DNA of 64,000 bases from RPQJ01 sp963712815 (GTDB lineage Bacteria > Pseudomonadota > Gammaproteobacteria > Steroidobacterales > Steroidobacteraceae): the NCBI GenBank assembly GCA_963712815.1, contig CAVQJL010000007.1:124001-188000 (forward strand). The letters are read 5' to 3'. Below the pieces are notes generated by a model. It had not been told where the DNA came from. It did not search any database and saw nothing but the letters and a program-made list of their open reading frames with translations. This document shows, piece after piece, positions 22,407 to 30,514 of this stretch. The position numbers and the translations under genes were made by a program. Numbering within the stretch: position 1 is the first letter of the stretch; each line of letters begins with the position of its first letter.

Positions 22407-23183
22407 ATGGCAGAGAGCCCCCACAAGATCGTCGCCACCGACCAGAACTTCATGGAGTCCGTCGTCGAGGCCTCCTCGTCGCAGCCGGTGCTGGTGGATT
22501 TCTGGGCGCCGTGGTGCGGGCCGTGCCGCACGCTGATGCCCATGCTGGAGCGGATCGCCGACGACTACGCCGGCCGCTTCACGCTCGCCAAGCTCAACAC
22601 CGACGAAGCGCCGCGCGTCGCCGGCCACCTCAACGTCCGCAGCATCCCGACGGTGATGCTGTTCCGCAACGGCGAGGTCGTGGACCAGTTCGTCGGCGTG
22701 CAGCCCGAGGCGGCGATCCGGGCCATGCTCGACCGCCACCTCGAGGCGCCGGAGGCCCCCGCTGGCACGCCCGACCTGCTTGGGTCCGCCGAACTGCAGA
22801 TCGAGCGCCGCGACGTGGCGGCCGCCGCCGCGGCGATCGGCGGGCTCGAAGCCTCCCAGCCCGAGCATCCCGCACTGCGATCGCTGCGCGCCCGCCTCGC
22901 CTTCCTCGAGACCGCGGTCGGCCAACCGGACGTCCCGTCGCTCAGGGCGCGCCTCGAGCGGGATCCGTCGGACGGCGCGGCCCGGCACGCGCTGGCCGCC
23001 CACCACGCCCTCGCCGGCGACTACGCAACGGCGATCACCGAGTGGCTCGAGCTGATGCGGCGCGACCGCAAGTTCGGCGACGACCTCGCAAGGCGCAGCC
23101 TGCTCGCGGCCTTCGACGTGCTCGGCGAAGCCGACGAGCTGGTGCTGTCCACCCGGCGCCGCATGGCAAGCCTGCTGCACTGA
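22407..23183 (+). CDS. CnoX/YbbN-type thioredoxin-TPR co-chaperone with active CGPC
   Basis: A 258-residue protein with an N-terminal thioredoxin domain (about 8-115, WCGPC with Cys37 and Cys40) and a C-terminal helical TPR-like domain (about 125-258). This is the architecture of CnoX (YbbN), which holds unfolding proteins during oxidative stress and passes them to GroEL or DnaK. E. coli CnoX has lost the CxxC pair. This one keeps it and should be redox active, as reported for some other bacteria. The ATG at 22407 is the conserved start. Confidence 0.87.
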   Translation: MAESPHKIVATDQNFMESVVEASSSQPVLVDFWAPWCGPCRTLMPMLERIADDYAGRFTLAKLNTDEAPRVAGHLNVRSIPTVMLFRNGEVVDQFVGVQPEAAIRAMLDRHLEAPEAPAGTPDLLGSAELQIERRDVAAAAAAIGGLEASQPEHPALRSLRARLAFLETAVGQPDVPSLRARLERDPSDGAARHALAAHHALAGDYATAITEWLELMRRDRKFGDDLARRSLLAAFDVLGEADELVLSTRRRMASLLH

Positions 23184-23288
23184 ATCGGGGCGCGGCCGGC
23201 ATCCGTGTTCGTGCGCTCTTGCCGGGTCCCCGCGGTCGAAGTATAAGTCGCGCCATCCGGGGCCCGGGGAGCTCCAGGGTTTTTTTCG

Positions 23289-23540
23289 ATGAGCGAGAAG
23301 CCTGAGTCCGACGAATTCGAGGACGAGGAAGGGGAAGGCGCCGCCAGCGACGAGGAGTCGCTCGACGTCGATCGCCTCATGCAGGATCTCGACAAGCGAA
23401 AACGCGGCGCGGCGCGCGGCGCGGAGCCAGCCTGGCGCAAGCTCGAGCGGTTGATGGAGCAGAAGCGCACCTCGGAGCTGCTGCTCGATTTCGACGACTA
23501 CGACATCGACGACGGCCGCAAGCCCACGCGGCGTCGCTAG
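23289..23540 (+). CDS. Small acidic protein of unknown function
   Basis: An 83-residue protein with an acidic, disordered N-terminal third (DEFEDEEGEGAASDEES). The more conserved-looking C-terminal half WRKLERLMEQKRTSELLLDF is followed by acidic FDDYDIDD. It loosely recalls short gammaproteobacterial proteins with a W-R-K-hydrophobic helix (the PA3496 type), but I cannot confirm this. Codon bias is typical of neighbouring genes. It overlaps the end of convergent dnaE2 by 4 nt. Confidence 0.6.
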   Translation: MSEKPESDEFEDEEGEGAASDEESLDVDRLMQDLDKRKRGAARGAEPAWRKLERLMEQKRTSELLLDFDDYDIDDGRKPTRRR

Positions 23541-26500
23541 TGGAAATCGCGCGCCGGCGCCACCAGCGCGCCGAGCCATGCCGAGAGATCGGCAAGCCGG
23601 TGCGCGATCACGTGCAGTACTTCACCCTCGACCTGCAGTTCGCCCGCCACGGCCATCAACCGCGAGCCCACCAGCGCACGACGCTGGCGCTCGGCCACGT
23701 CGCGCCACACGATCAGGTTGATGCTGCCGGTCTCGTCCTCGAGCGTCACGAAGGTGACGCCACCCGCGCTGCCCGGCCGCTGCCGCGTGATGACGAGGCC
23801 GGCGGTGCGCACCGTCGCGCCGTGCGGCAACTCACGCAAGCGGGCCGCCGGCACGCAGCCACGCGCCTCGAGGCGCGCGCGCAGCAGCGCGAGCGGGTGA
23901 CGTCGCAGCGTGAGCCCGGTGTGGGCGTAATCCGCGACGATGTCCTCGCCCTCGCGCGGCGCGCGCAGCAGCGGGATGCCCTCCGCAATGCGCGGCTCGG
24001 GGAGGATCGGCAACGGCGCCTCCACGCCCGCCACGCTCCACGCGGCGCGGTGGCGATGACCCGCCAGCGCCGCGAGGGCGCCGGCTGCGGCGAGGCAACC
24101 GAGCTCGCGGCGGTCGAGCGCGGCACGGGCCGCGAGCGACTGCACGTCGGCGAAGCCGCCGCGTGCGCGGGCCGCCACGAGCCGCCGCCCCGCCGCCTCC
24201 GGCAGGCCCCTGGCGAGCCGCAGCCCGAGCCGCAGCGCCGGGTCGCCGCCCTCGCCGGGCTCGAGCGTGCAGTCCCAGTCGCTCGACCGCACGTCCACCG
24301 GACGCACCTCGACGCCGTGGCGGCGCGCGTCCTGCACGAGCTGCGACGGTGCGTAGAACCCCATCGGCTGGCTGTTGATGAGCGCCGCCGCGAACGCCGC
24401 CGGCTCGTGGCGCTTGAGCCACGCCGACACGTACACCAGCAGCGCGAAGCTGGCCGCGTGTGACTCCGGGAAGCCGTACTCGCCGAAGCCGAGGATCTGT
24501 CGGAAGATCTGCCGCGCGAACTCCTCGGCGTAGCCGCGCTCGCGCATGCCGCGGATCAGCCGCTCCTCGAAGTGGCCGAGGCCGCCCTTGCGCTTCCACG
24601 CCGCCATGGCGCGGCGCAACTGGTCGGCCTCGCCGGGCGAGAACCCGGCCGCGACTATCGCGAGCTGCATCACCTGTTCCTGGAAGATCGGCACGCCGAG
24701 CGTGCGCCGGAGCACGCCCTCGACCTCGGGACTCGGGTAGCTGACGGGCTCGAGACCGTTCCGCCTGCGCAGGTACGGGTGGACCATGTCGCCCTGGATC
24801 GGCCCGGGGCGGATGATCGCCACCTCGATAACGAGGTCGTAGTAGGTGCGCGGCCGCAGCCGCGGCAGCATCGCCATCTGTGCGCGCGACTCGATCTGGA
24901 ACACGCCCACGGTGTCGGCGTGGCCGATCATGTCGTAGACGGCCGGATCCTCGGCGGGCACGGTGGCGAGCGTCCAGCGCCTGCCGCGGTGCTGCTCGAC
25001 GAGGTCGAACGCGCGACGGATCGCGGCCAGCATGCCGAGGCCGAGCACGTCCACCTTCAGCAGCCCGAGCGCGTCGAGGTCGTCCTTGTCCCACTGGATG
25101 ACGGTGCGCTCCGGCATCGCGGCGTTCTCGACCGGCACGAGTTCCTCGAGCAGGTCGCGCGCGATCACGAAGCCACCCACGTGCTGCGAGAGGTGGCGCG
25201 GGAAGCCGAGCAGCGCGCGGGCGAGCGCGAGCACGCGGGCGAGCACCGGGCTCGCCGGATCGAGGCCCGCCTCGCGCACGCGTTCCTCGTCGATCCGCGA
25301 GCCGTCCCACCACTGCATGGAACGGGCCAGCGTGGCGACCTGCGGGGGATCGAGACCCAGCGCCCGTGCCACGTCGCGCAGCGCGCTGCGCGGGCGATAG
25401 CAGATCACCGTGGCGGCAAGCGCCGCGCGGTGACGGCCGTACTTCGCGTACAGGTACTGGATCACCTCCTCGCGCCGCTCGTGCTCGAAGTCCACGTCGA
25501 TGTCGGGCGGCTCGTTGCGCTCGCGCGAGATGAAGCGTTCGAACAGCACTGACATGCGCGCCGGGTCCACCTCGGTGATGCCGAGGCAGTAGCAAACTGC
25601 GGAGTTGGCGGCCGAGCCGCGCCCCTGGCAGAGGATGCCGAGCGAGCGGGCGTGGCGCACGATGTCGTGCACCGTGAGGAAGTAGGCCTCGTAGCGCAAC
25701 TCGGCGATGAGCGCGAGCTCGTGCTCGACGAGCGCGTGCGCCGCGGCGGGCGTGCCCGTGGGCCAGCGCCGCCGCTCGCCCTCCTCCGTCAGGCGGCGCA
25801 GCCAGCTCGCGGGCGTCTCGCCCTCGGGGACGATCTCGCGCGGGTACTCGTAGCGCAGCTCGTCGAGGGAGAAGCTGCAGCACGCGGCGACCTCGAGCGT
25901 GGCGGCGAGCAACCCGGGCGGATAGAGCTCGCGCAGCCGCTGCAGCGGACGCAGGTGGCGCTCGCCGTTCGGATGGAGCGCGTAGCCCGCCTGCTCCACC
26001 GGCACGCCGAGGCGCGTGGCCGTGAGCACGTCCTGCAGCGCACGCCGGCCGCGCACGTGCATGTGCACGTCGCCCGCCGCCACGAGCGGCAGGCCGAGTT
26101 CGCCGCCGAGCCGCTCGAGCGACGCGAGCCGGCGACGATCCTGCCCGGTAGTGAGCAGTTCCACGGCGATCCAGAGTCGGTGCGGAAAGAGTCCCGCGAG
26201 CCAGCGTCCGTGCTCCTCGTCGGGCGTCGGGCCGGGCAGCCACAGCGCGAGGCAGTCGCTGAGATCCAGACCTGGGACCGTGGATCGCCGGCTGTCCACG
26301 CCGGAATGTCGCCCGTGAGATCGCGGGTCGGGATCGCCGGAATGCCGCCCGGAACCCGCTTCGAGTCGCTCCCCGATACTCGCTTTGTCGAAGCGGGTTC
26401 CGGCCAGCACTCCGGCTCGGTCCGCCGCATCAGCCGACGGCGCCGGATTGCCGGTCGGGGACTGTTCCGACAAAGCGAGTATCGGGGAGCGACTCGGAAC

Positions 26501-26908
26501 AGTCCCCGGCCGGCAATCCTCCGCAACCGGCGGCCCGGCGAACCGGGCAGGCGCCGCGACGGCGTCGGCCCCACCGAAATCGGCGCGCACCAGCCGGTAG
26601 CTGCCCTTCCTGGCCGCGCGTCGGCCGCGCGTGATGAGGCGACAGAGCTGCCCGTAGCCACGCCGGTTGCACGCGAGCAGCACGAGCCGCGGGCCGTCGT
26701 CGATACGCAACTCGCTGCCGATCAGGAGCTTGAGCCCGCGCTCTCGCGCCGCGCCGTGCGCGCGCACGACGCCCGCGACGGAACACTCGTCGGTGACGGC
26801 GAGCGCCGCGTAGCCGAGTTCGGCCGCACGTTCGACGAGTTCTTCCGGGTGCGAGGCACCACGCAGGAAGCTGAAGTTGGTGAGGCAGTGCAGCTCGGCG
26901 TAGCCCAT
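23537..26908 (-). CDS. dnaE2: Error-prone DNA polymerase DnaE2 with in-frame repeat insertion
   Basis: The catalytic subunit of the damage-inducible mutasome that works with ImuA and ImuB. The 1123-residue protein starts MGYAELHCLTNFSFLRGASH (PHP domain). It continues into the polymerase core, with PDIDVDFE at about 467-474, and ends in an OB-fold region (TAGLVITRQRPGSAGGVTF). It is longer than the usual roughly 1020-1080 residues because residues about 112-213 are an Arg/Ser/Gly-rich insertion encoded by nested palindromes. The flanking PHP sequence (KGSYRLVRADF, then LSDCLALWLPG) is normal and the frame stays open, so the protein may still work. It is the last gene of lexA-imuA-imuB-dnaE2. 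Confidence 0.92.
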   Translation of the reverse strand: MGYAELHCLTNFSFLRGASHPEELVERAAELGYAALAVTDECSVAGVVRAHGAARERGLKLLIGSELRIDDGPRLVLLACNRRGYGQLCRLITRGRRAARKGSYRLVRADFGGADAVAAPARFAGPPVAEDCRPGTVPSRSPILALSEQSPTGNPAPSADAADRAGVLAGTRFDKASIGERLEAGSGRHSGDPDPRSHGRHSGVDSRRSTVPGLDLSDCLALWLPGPTPDEEHGRWLAGLFPHRLWIAVELLTTGQDRRRLASLERLGGELGLPLVAAGDVHMHVRGRRALQDVLTATRLGVPVEQAGYALHPNGERHLRPLQRLRELYPPGLLAATLEVAACCSFSLDELRYEYPREIVPEGETPASWLRRLTEEGERRRWPTGTPAAAHALVEHELALIAELRYEAYFLTVHDIVRHARSLGILCQGRGSAANSAVCYCLGITEVDPARMSVLFERFISRERNEPPDIDVDFEHERREEVIQYLYAKYGRHRAALAATVICYRPRSALRDVARALGLDPPQVATLARSMQWWDGSRIDEERVREAGLDPASPVLARVLALARALLGFPRHLSQHVGGFVIARDLLEELVPVENAAMPERTVIQWDKDDLDALGLLKVDVLGLGMLAAIRRAFDLVEQHRGRRWTLATVPAEDPAVYDMIGHADTVGVFQIESRAQMAMLPRLRPRTYYDLVIEVAIIRPGPIQGDMVHPYLRRRNGLEPVSYPSPEVEGVLRRTLGVPIFQEQVMQLAIVAAGFSPGEADQLRRAMAAWKRKGGLGHFEERLIRGMRERGYAEEFARQIFRQILGFGEYGFPESHAASFALLVYVSAWLKRHEPAAFAAALINSQPMGFYAPSQLVQDARRHGVEVRPVDVRSSDWDCTLEPGEGGDPALRLGLRLARGLPEAAGRRLVAARARGGFADVQSLAARAALDRRELGCLAAAGALAALAGHRHRAAWSVAGVEAPLPILPEPRIAEGIPLLRAPREGEDIVADYAHTGLTLRRHPLALLRARLEARGCVPAARLRELPHGATVRTAGLVITRQRPGSAGGVTFVTLEDETGSINLIVWRDVAERQRRALVGSRLMAVAGELQVEGEVLHVIAHRLADLSAWLGALVAPARDFH
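26282..26519. repeat. Nested palindromic repeat element inside dnaE2
   Basis: The block holds a direct repeat of 17 bp with one mismatch (26299-26315 and 26335-26351). Hairpin A has perfect 14-bp arms (26351-26364 and 26388-26401) and a 23-nt loop. Hairpin B has 26-nt arms with one mispair (26445-26470 and 26494-26519) and a 23-nt loop. The two loops are exact reverse complements, and the matching core extends to 29 bp (26362-26390 and 26468-26496). So one core sequence occurs twice in opposite orientation, each copy inside its own unrelated inverted repeat. The whole block is read through in frame by dnaE2. It resembles REP or Rickettsia-type palindromic elements in behaviour; I cannot assign it to a named family. 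Confidence 0.85.
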
Positions 26909-26930
26909 GGCGGCGCGTCCCGATCGCAGC

Positions 26931-28472
26931 TCAGCCGAACACGCCGTGCAGGAACCAGCCGCCTGGGGTGCGACGCTCGCGGAAGATCCACAGCCGCACG
27001 CCGGCCGGCGTGCGGGCGACGTAGTAGTCACGCCGCACGTCGCTGCCGTCCCACCAGCCCGACTCGATGCGCTCTGGACCTTCCTCGATCTCGAGCGGAC
27101 CCTCGTAGCGCGGCGGGTCGTCGCCCTCGAGCGGCTGCGGCACGGCCAGCAGCCAGACGGGGCGCGGCACGGCGGGACACTCTCCCCGCCCCTTTCCCGC
27201 GCCCCTGCCCGCGTTCGCAGGCGAAGCCGGTGAACCGAGGTGAAGGTCCCCGTTCTTCTGCGCAGCCTCGGGGCGGTGCTCGGGCACCAGGCACAGGCCG
27301 TGCACGGCCTCGCCGCCGAGGCGGGCGCGCAGGCGCTCGACGAGCTGCGGCACGGCCGAGGCGCGCCGGCGGTCACGCGCGAAGAGCTCGCCAGCCTCCT
27401 CGCACGCCTCGACCAGCATTCCGCTGCGCAGGCGAACGGCGCGCACTGGTTCGGGCAGGTCCGTGCGCGCGAGCCGCTCACGCAGCAGCGCCCCGATGCG
27501 TCCGGCGGCGGCGACCGGCCCGGCGAACCGCAGGCGCAGCCGCGTTGCGGGCGCCTCGCGATGCAGGAACCGCAGCTCGAGCGACTCGATCGCCGCACCC
27601 CGTCCACGCAGGAAGGCGCACAGCTCGTCGAGCAAGGGCTCGATCGCCCGCTGCAGCCGGACGAGGTCGGCGAGTTCCGGCTCGAGGTCGCGTCGCAGGG
27701 CGCAGCGTTCCGCAGCAATGAAGTTCGCGCGCGGATCGGGAGCCCGGCCGAGCGCACGGTCGAGCTCGAGGCGCAGCCGCGGCTCGAAACGGCGCGCGAA
27801 GCCGTCGCGCGGCAGGCGCAGGCAGCCACCCACCACGCGCACGCCCAGGGTCGCGAGCGCCTGCAACGTGCGCGCCGGCCAGCGCGTGACGGCGAGCGGC
27901 AGCGGCGCGAGCCGCGCCGGCAGCGTGTCCGGCCGGCGCAGGGCCACCTCCTCGCCCGCGCGTGCGAACCACAGCGAGGCGAGCGGCGCCGGCGTGAGCG
28001 CGAGGCGGGGATCGAGCCCGCGGGCCTGCAGCCGCTCGCGCAGCCGGTCGCACAAGGCCCGCGCGCCGCCGAACAGGCGCAGGCTGCCGCGCACTTCGAG
28101 CAGCACGCCGTCCGGCGGCACGAGGCTGACGCGCGGCGTGAACTCCTGCGCCACGGCCGCGACCGCGTCGAGGAGCGCCCGCTCGCGGCGCGGCTCACGC
28201 GAGGAGACCCGCAGGCCAGGCTCGAGCGCCAAGGCCGAGTTGAGCGCCATGCCGGGCACGATGCCGCTCGCGGTCGCCGCTGCATCGCAGTCGCACACCA
28301 CCTTGCCGCCCCGTTCGGAATCCACGACGACGACGGGACCGACATCGCAGGGGATCGCGGCTCCGCCTGCGGTCGCGGCCCGCAGCTGCAGTGACTCGAG
28401 CACGTAATGCGGCAGGTGAACCGCCAGCCAGAGCTCGCGGGCGACGGGCACGGCTACGGCCGACCCGTCCAC
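26931..28472 (-). CDS. imuB: ImuB, inactive Y-family polymerase-like mutasome subunit
   Basis: Links ImuA and DnaE2 to the beta clamp in the SOS mutasome. About 513 residues from the GTG at 28472, with the Y-family-like N-terminus RELWLAVHLPHYVLESLQL and the helix-hairpin region (LPLAVTRWPARTLQALATLGV). The C-terminal segment is WWDGSDVRRDYYVAR followed by FLHGVFG, typical of ImuB. Alternative GTG starts exist at 28451 and, just beyond the imuA stop, at 28598; the last would add an unconserved 42-residue leader. A low-complexity stretch of about 30 residues around 407-435 (Gly/Arg/Ala-rich) looks inserted. Confidence 0.87.
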   Translation of the reverse strand: MDGSAVAVPVARELWLAVHLPHYVLESLQLRAATAGGAAIPCDVGPVVVVDSERGGKVVCDCDAAATASGIVPGMALNSALALEPGLRVSSREPRRERALLDAVAAVAQEFTPRVSLVPPDGVLLEVRGSLRLFGGARALCDRLRERLQARGLDPRLALTPAPLASLWFARAGEEVALRRPDTLPARLAPLPLAVTRWPARTLQALATLGVRVVGGCLRLPRDGFARRFEPRLRLELDRALGRAPDPRANFIAAERCALRRDLEPELADLVRLQRAIEPLLDELCAFLRGRGAAIESLELRFLHREAPATRLRLRFAGPVAAAGRIGALLRERLARTDLPEPVRAVRLRSGMLVEACEEAGELFARDRRRASAVPQLVERLRARLGGEAVHGLCLVPEHRPEAAQKNGDLHLGSPASPANAGRGAGKGRGECPAVPRPVWLLAVPQPLEGDDPPRYEGPLEIEEGPERIESGWWDGSDVRRDYYVARTPAGVRLWIFRERRTPGGWFLHGVFG

Positions 28473-28600
28473 TCCGCGACGGCGTCCTCCGCCGGACGCC
28501 GTCTGCGGATGAGGCCGGCGGCGTACCGAGGGATCCGGCGCCGGGGCTTGCGACAGCGGGACGTCGGGCGTCACCCGAGGCTGGCCGGACCGCGCCACGT

Positions 28601-29239
28601 TCAGTGCGCTTGCGTGGGCGACGCGGCGCCGATCCAGCCGAGCCGCACGCTCGCGGCTCGGCCGCCACGGCTCTTCAGGATGCGGGCCTCGAGGCCGTCG
28701 CGGCCACTTGCGAGCGCGATGCGCAGCACCGCGGGCGAAGGCTCGCTGCCGTCCCGCAGCCGGCGGAACAGCACTGCGAGGCAGTCCGACTGCTCGGCGG
28801 CGAGTTGCAGCCGTCGCAGGCTCTGCCGGTCGCGACAGGCGGCCCAACCGAGTACCGCGCTGCAGGCGCCCGAGCGCAGCGCCTGCTCCATGGCCCACTC
28901 CGCAGGCGAAGCACGCACCACGAGGACGCGGCCGACGTCGATGCCGCAGGCGGCGAGCGCCGGTGCATAGGGCGGATGCGGCGGCGAGATCCATGCGAGC
29001 CAGCCGGCCTCGTGCCCGTCGGCGCACAGCCGCGCGAGGACGGGCAGCAACAGGCTCAGTTCGCCGATGCCCGTGTGGTCGGCCAGGATCTCGACGAGTC
29101 CCCGCGACGGCCAGCCGCCGCCGGGCAGGCAGCGGTCGAGCAGCGCGAAGCCCGTGGACAGGCCCGGCTCCCCGGCCGCCTCGCCCGGCTCCCGAGCCCG
29201 CCAGAGCGCGGGGTGACGCAGCAATTCGTCGAGGGACAT
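28601..29239 (-). CDS. imuA: ImuA, RecA-like mutasome subunit
   Basis: A 212-residue RecA-fold protein found only with ImuB and DnaE2 in damage-induced mutagenesis cassettes. It shows the family pattern LSTGFALLDRCLPGGGWPSRGLVEIL near the N-terminus, with a degenerate P-loop, and a RecA-like core (LLLPVLARLCADG, then WISPPHPPYAPALAACGID). The start at 29239 lies 28 nt after the lexA stop, so it shares the LexA-controlled transcript. The imuB frame follows on the same strand. Confidence 0.88.
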   Translation of the reverse strand: MSLDELLRHPALWRAREPGEAAGEPGLSTGFALLDRCLPGGGWPSRGLVEILADHTGIGELSLLLPVLARLCADGHEAGWLAWISPPHPPYAPALAACGIDVGRVLVVRASPAEWAMEQALRSGACSAVLGWAACRDRQSLRRLQLAAEQSDCLAVLFRRLRDGSEPSPAVLRIALASGRDGLEARILKSRGGRAASVRLGWIGAASPTQAH

Positions 29240-29267
29240 GGGATCACCCGGGGAGTCACCGGCAGCT

Positions 29268-29885
29268 TCACGCCCGGCCTGCTTCCTGCCGCACCACCCC
29301 GACCACCACGCCCTCGATGATCAGCGACTCGTGCTTGAGGTCGACACGCATCGGCTCGAAGTCCTGGTTCTCGGGCAGCAGCCACACCACCGTGCCTTCC
29401 TGCCGGTAGCGCTTCACGGTCACCTCGTTCTCGAGGCGCGCCACGACGATCTGGCGGTTGCGCACCTCGGGCGTGCGGTGCACCGCGACCAGGTCACCGT
29501 CGAGGATGCCGACGTCGCGCATGCTCATGCCGCGCACCTTGAGCAGGTAATGCGGCCGCGGCTGGAACAGCGCGGGATCGATCCGGTAGTGCGCCTCGAT
29601 GTTCTCCTCGGCGAGGATCGGCCGTCCGGCGGCGACGCGGCCGATGAGCGGCAGGCCCATCTGCTCGCGCAGCGAATCGCGCAGCTGGATGCCACGCGAG
29701 GCGCCGGGACGCAACTCGAGCACGCCCTTGCGCTGCAGGGCCCGCAGGTGTTCCTCGGCGGCGTTGGCCGACTTGAAGCCGAGCGCCTCGGCGATCTCGG
29801 CCCGGGTCGGCGGCATGCCGTGCTCGGCGAGCGCCTCCTGGATGAAGTGCAGGACCTGACGCTGGCGCGGAGTGAGGTTGTCCAT
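29268..29885 (-). CDS. lexA: LexA SOS repressor
   Basis: A 205-residue repressor that self-cleaves when RecA filaments form. It has an N-terminal winged helix (MDNLTPRQRQVLHFIQEALAE, recognition helix around TRAEIAEALGF). The cleavage bond is Ala86-Gly87 (RVAAGRP), with the catalytic dyad Ser121 (GMSMRD) and Lys158 (VTVKRYR). The ATG at 29885 is preferred because two LexA boxes lie just upstream, and a longer frame would run through them. It heads the imuA-imuB-dnaE2 cassette and so should repress itself and the mutasome together. Confidence 0.96.
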   Translation of the reverse strand: MDNLTPRQRQVLHFIQEALAEHGMPPTRAEIAEALGFKSANAAEEHLRALQRKGVLELRPGASRGIQLRDSLREQMGLPLIGRVAAGRPILAEENIEAHYRIDPALFQPRPHYLLKVRGMSMRDVGILDGDLVAVHRTPEVRNRQIVVARLENEVTVKRYRQEGTVVWLLPENQDFEPMRVDLKHESLIIEGVVVGVVRQEAGRA

Positions 29886-29893
29886 GGTCGAAC

Positions 29894-29909
29894 CTGTATA
29901 TATGAACAG
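29894..29909. promoter_or_regulatory. LexA box 1
   Basis: CTGTATATATGAACAG matches the LexA consensus CTGT-N8-ACAG perfectly. It ends 9 nt from the lexA ATG, well placed to block transcription of lexA-imuA-imuB-dnaE2. Confidence 0.9.
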
Positions 29910-29911
29910 CA

Positions 29912-29927
29912 CTCGTTTTATATACAG
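29912..29927. promoter_or_regulatory. LexA half-site / box 2
   Basis: CTCGTTTTATATACAG keeps one perfect half (ACAG, with the AT-rich spacer) and a degenerate CTCG in the other. Lying 2 nt from box 1, it could support cooperative binding, like the paired boxes of other lexA promoters. Confidence 0.55.
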
Positions 29928-30056
29928 TTCACGGCCGCTCCGCAAGCGCGGTCGGCGACACGCAAGGGGCTGACGCCCGCCCGCGGGCAGGCGGGAACCC
30001 GGGCGGATCGGCGCAGGTCCCTCGCATCGCGGACGCGTTCAGGCGCCACTTCCTGT

Positions 30057-30084
30057 TTTTACATCCAGCAGGATCCGCTATGAT
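30057..30084 (+). promoter_or_regulatory. Promoter candidate for the lipoprotein gene
   Basis: TTTTAC (30057-30062) and TATGAT (30079-30084) with a 16-nt spacer lie about 100 nt before the lipoprotein start. Upstream, a CCCGCC/GGCGGG hairpin (29976-29995) occupies the rest of the gap between this gene and divergent lexA. Confidence 0.45.
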
Positions 30085-30185
30085 TCCGCTGTTCGTCTGA
30101 ATTCCGGACAGGACATTATTGTTCCTGCCCGGTGCAGTCGGCCCCCCACTCGATCGCTCGACCCACACTGAAGGAAAAACCCACC

Positions 30186-30500
30186 ATGAAGAACGTCATG
30201 CTCAAGACGCTGACCGTCTCCGCTGCTGCGCTGCTCGCCACCGGCTGCGTCAGCACCTCGACCTTCAACGACTACGTCGCCAAGAACGACGCGGCCGTTG
30301 CGGCTGCCGCCCAGTCCGCTGCGGCCGCCAAGTCCTCGGCCGACGCCGCCGCCGCCAGCGCCTCGAGCGCCGCCAACGCCGTGAGCGGCGCGCAGAGCAC
30401 CGCCAACCAGGCGCTGCAGGCTGCCCAGGGCGCCCAGGCCTGCTGCGACGCGACCAACGAGAAGATCGACCGCGCCTTCAAGCGCTCGATGGGCAAGTAA
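30186..30500 (+). CDS. Alanine-zipper lipoprotein (Lpp/OprI-like) with C-terminal lysine
   Basis: A 104-residue outer-membrane lipoprotein with signal peptide and lipobox LLATGC (Cys21). A long alanine/serine-rich coiled coil (about 30-85) follows, and the tail is KIDRAFKRSMGK. The last residue is lysine, the residue by which Braun-type lipoproteins are linked to peptidoglycan. Adjacent Cys86-Cys87 may form intermolecular disulfides. The ATG at 30186 follows GAAGGAAA. A strong terminator follows 31 nt after the stop, as expected of a highly expressed monocistronic gene. The convergent neighbour is an L,D-transpeptidase. Confidence 0.85.
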   Translation: MKNVMLKTLTVSAAALLATGCVSTSTFNDYVAKNDAAVAAAAQSAAAAKSSADAAAASASSAANAVSGAQSTANQALQAAQGAQACCDATNEKIDRAFKRSMGK

Positions 30501-30514
30501 GCCCGATTCGATCC

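Noticed and set aside
26282..26519. Integron attC site or an insertion-sequence remnant
   Set aside because: No integrase or transposase fragment, no attC core sites and no target duplication were seen. The paired hairpins with complementary loops fit neither type.
26931..28345. A minus-strand frame extending dnaE2 upstream to give about 1600 codons
   Set aside because: The extra part overlaps imuB in another frame and is Arg/Ser-rich noise. The DnaE2 PHP start at 26908 is clear.
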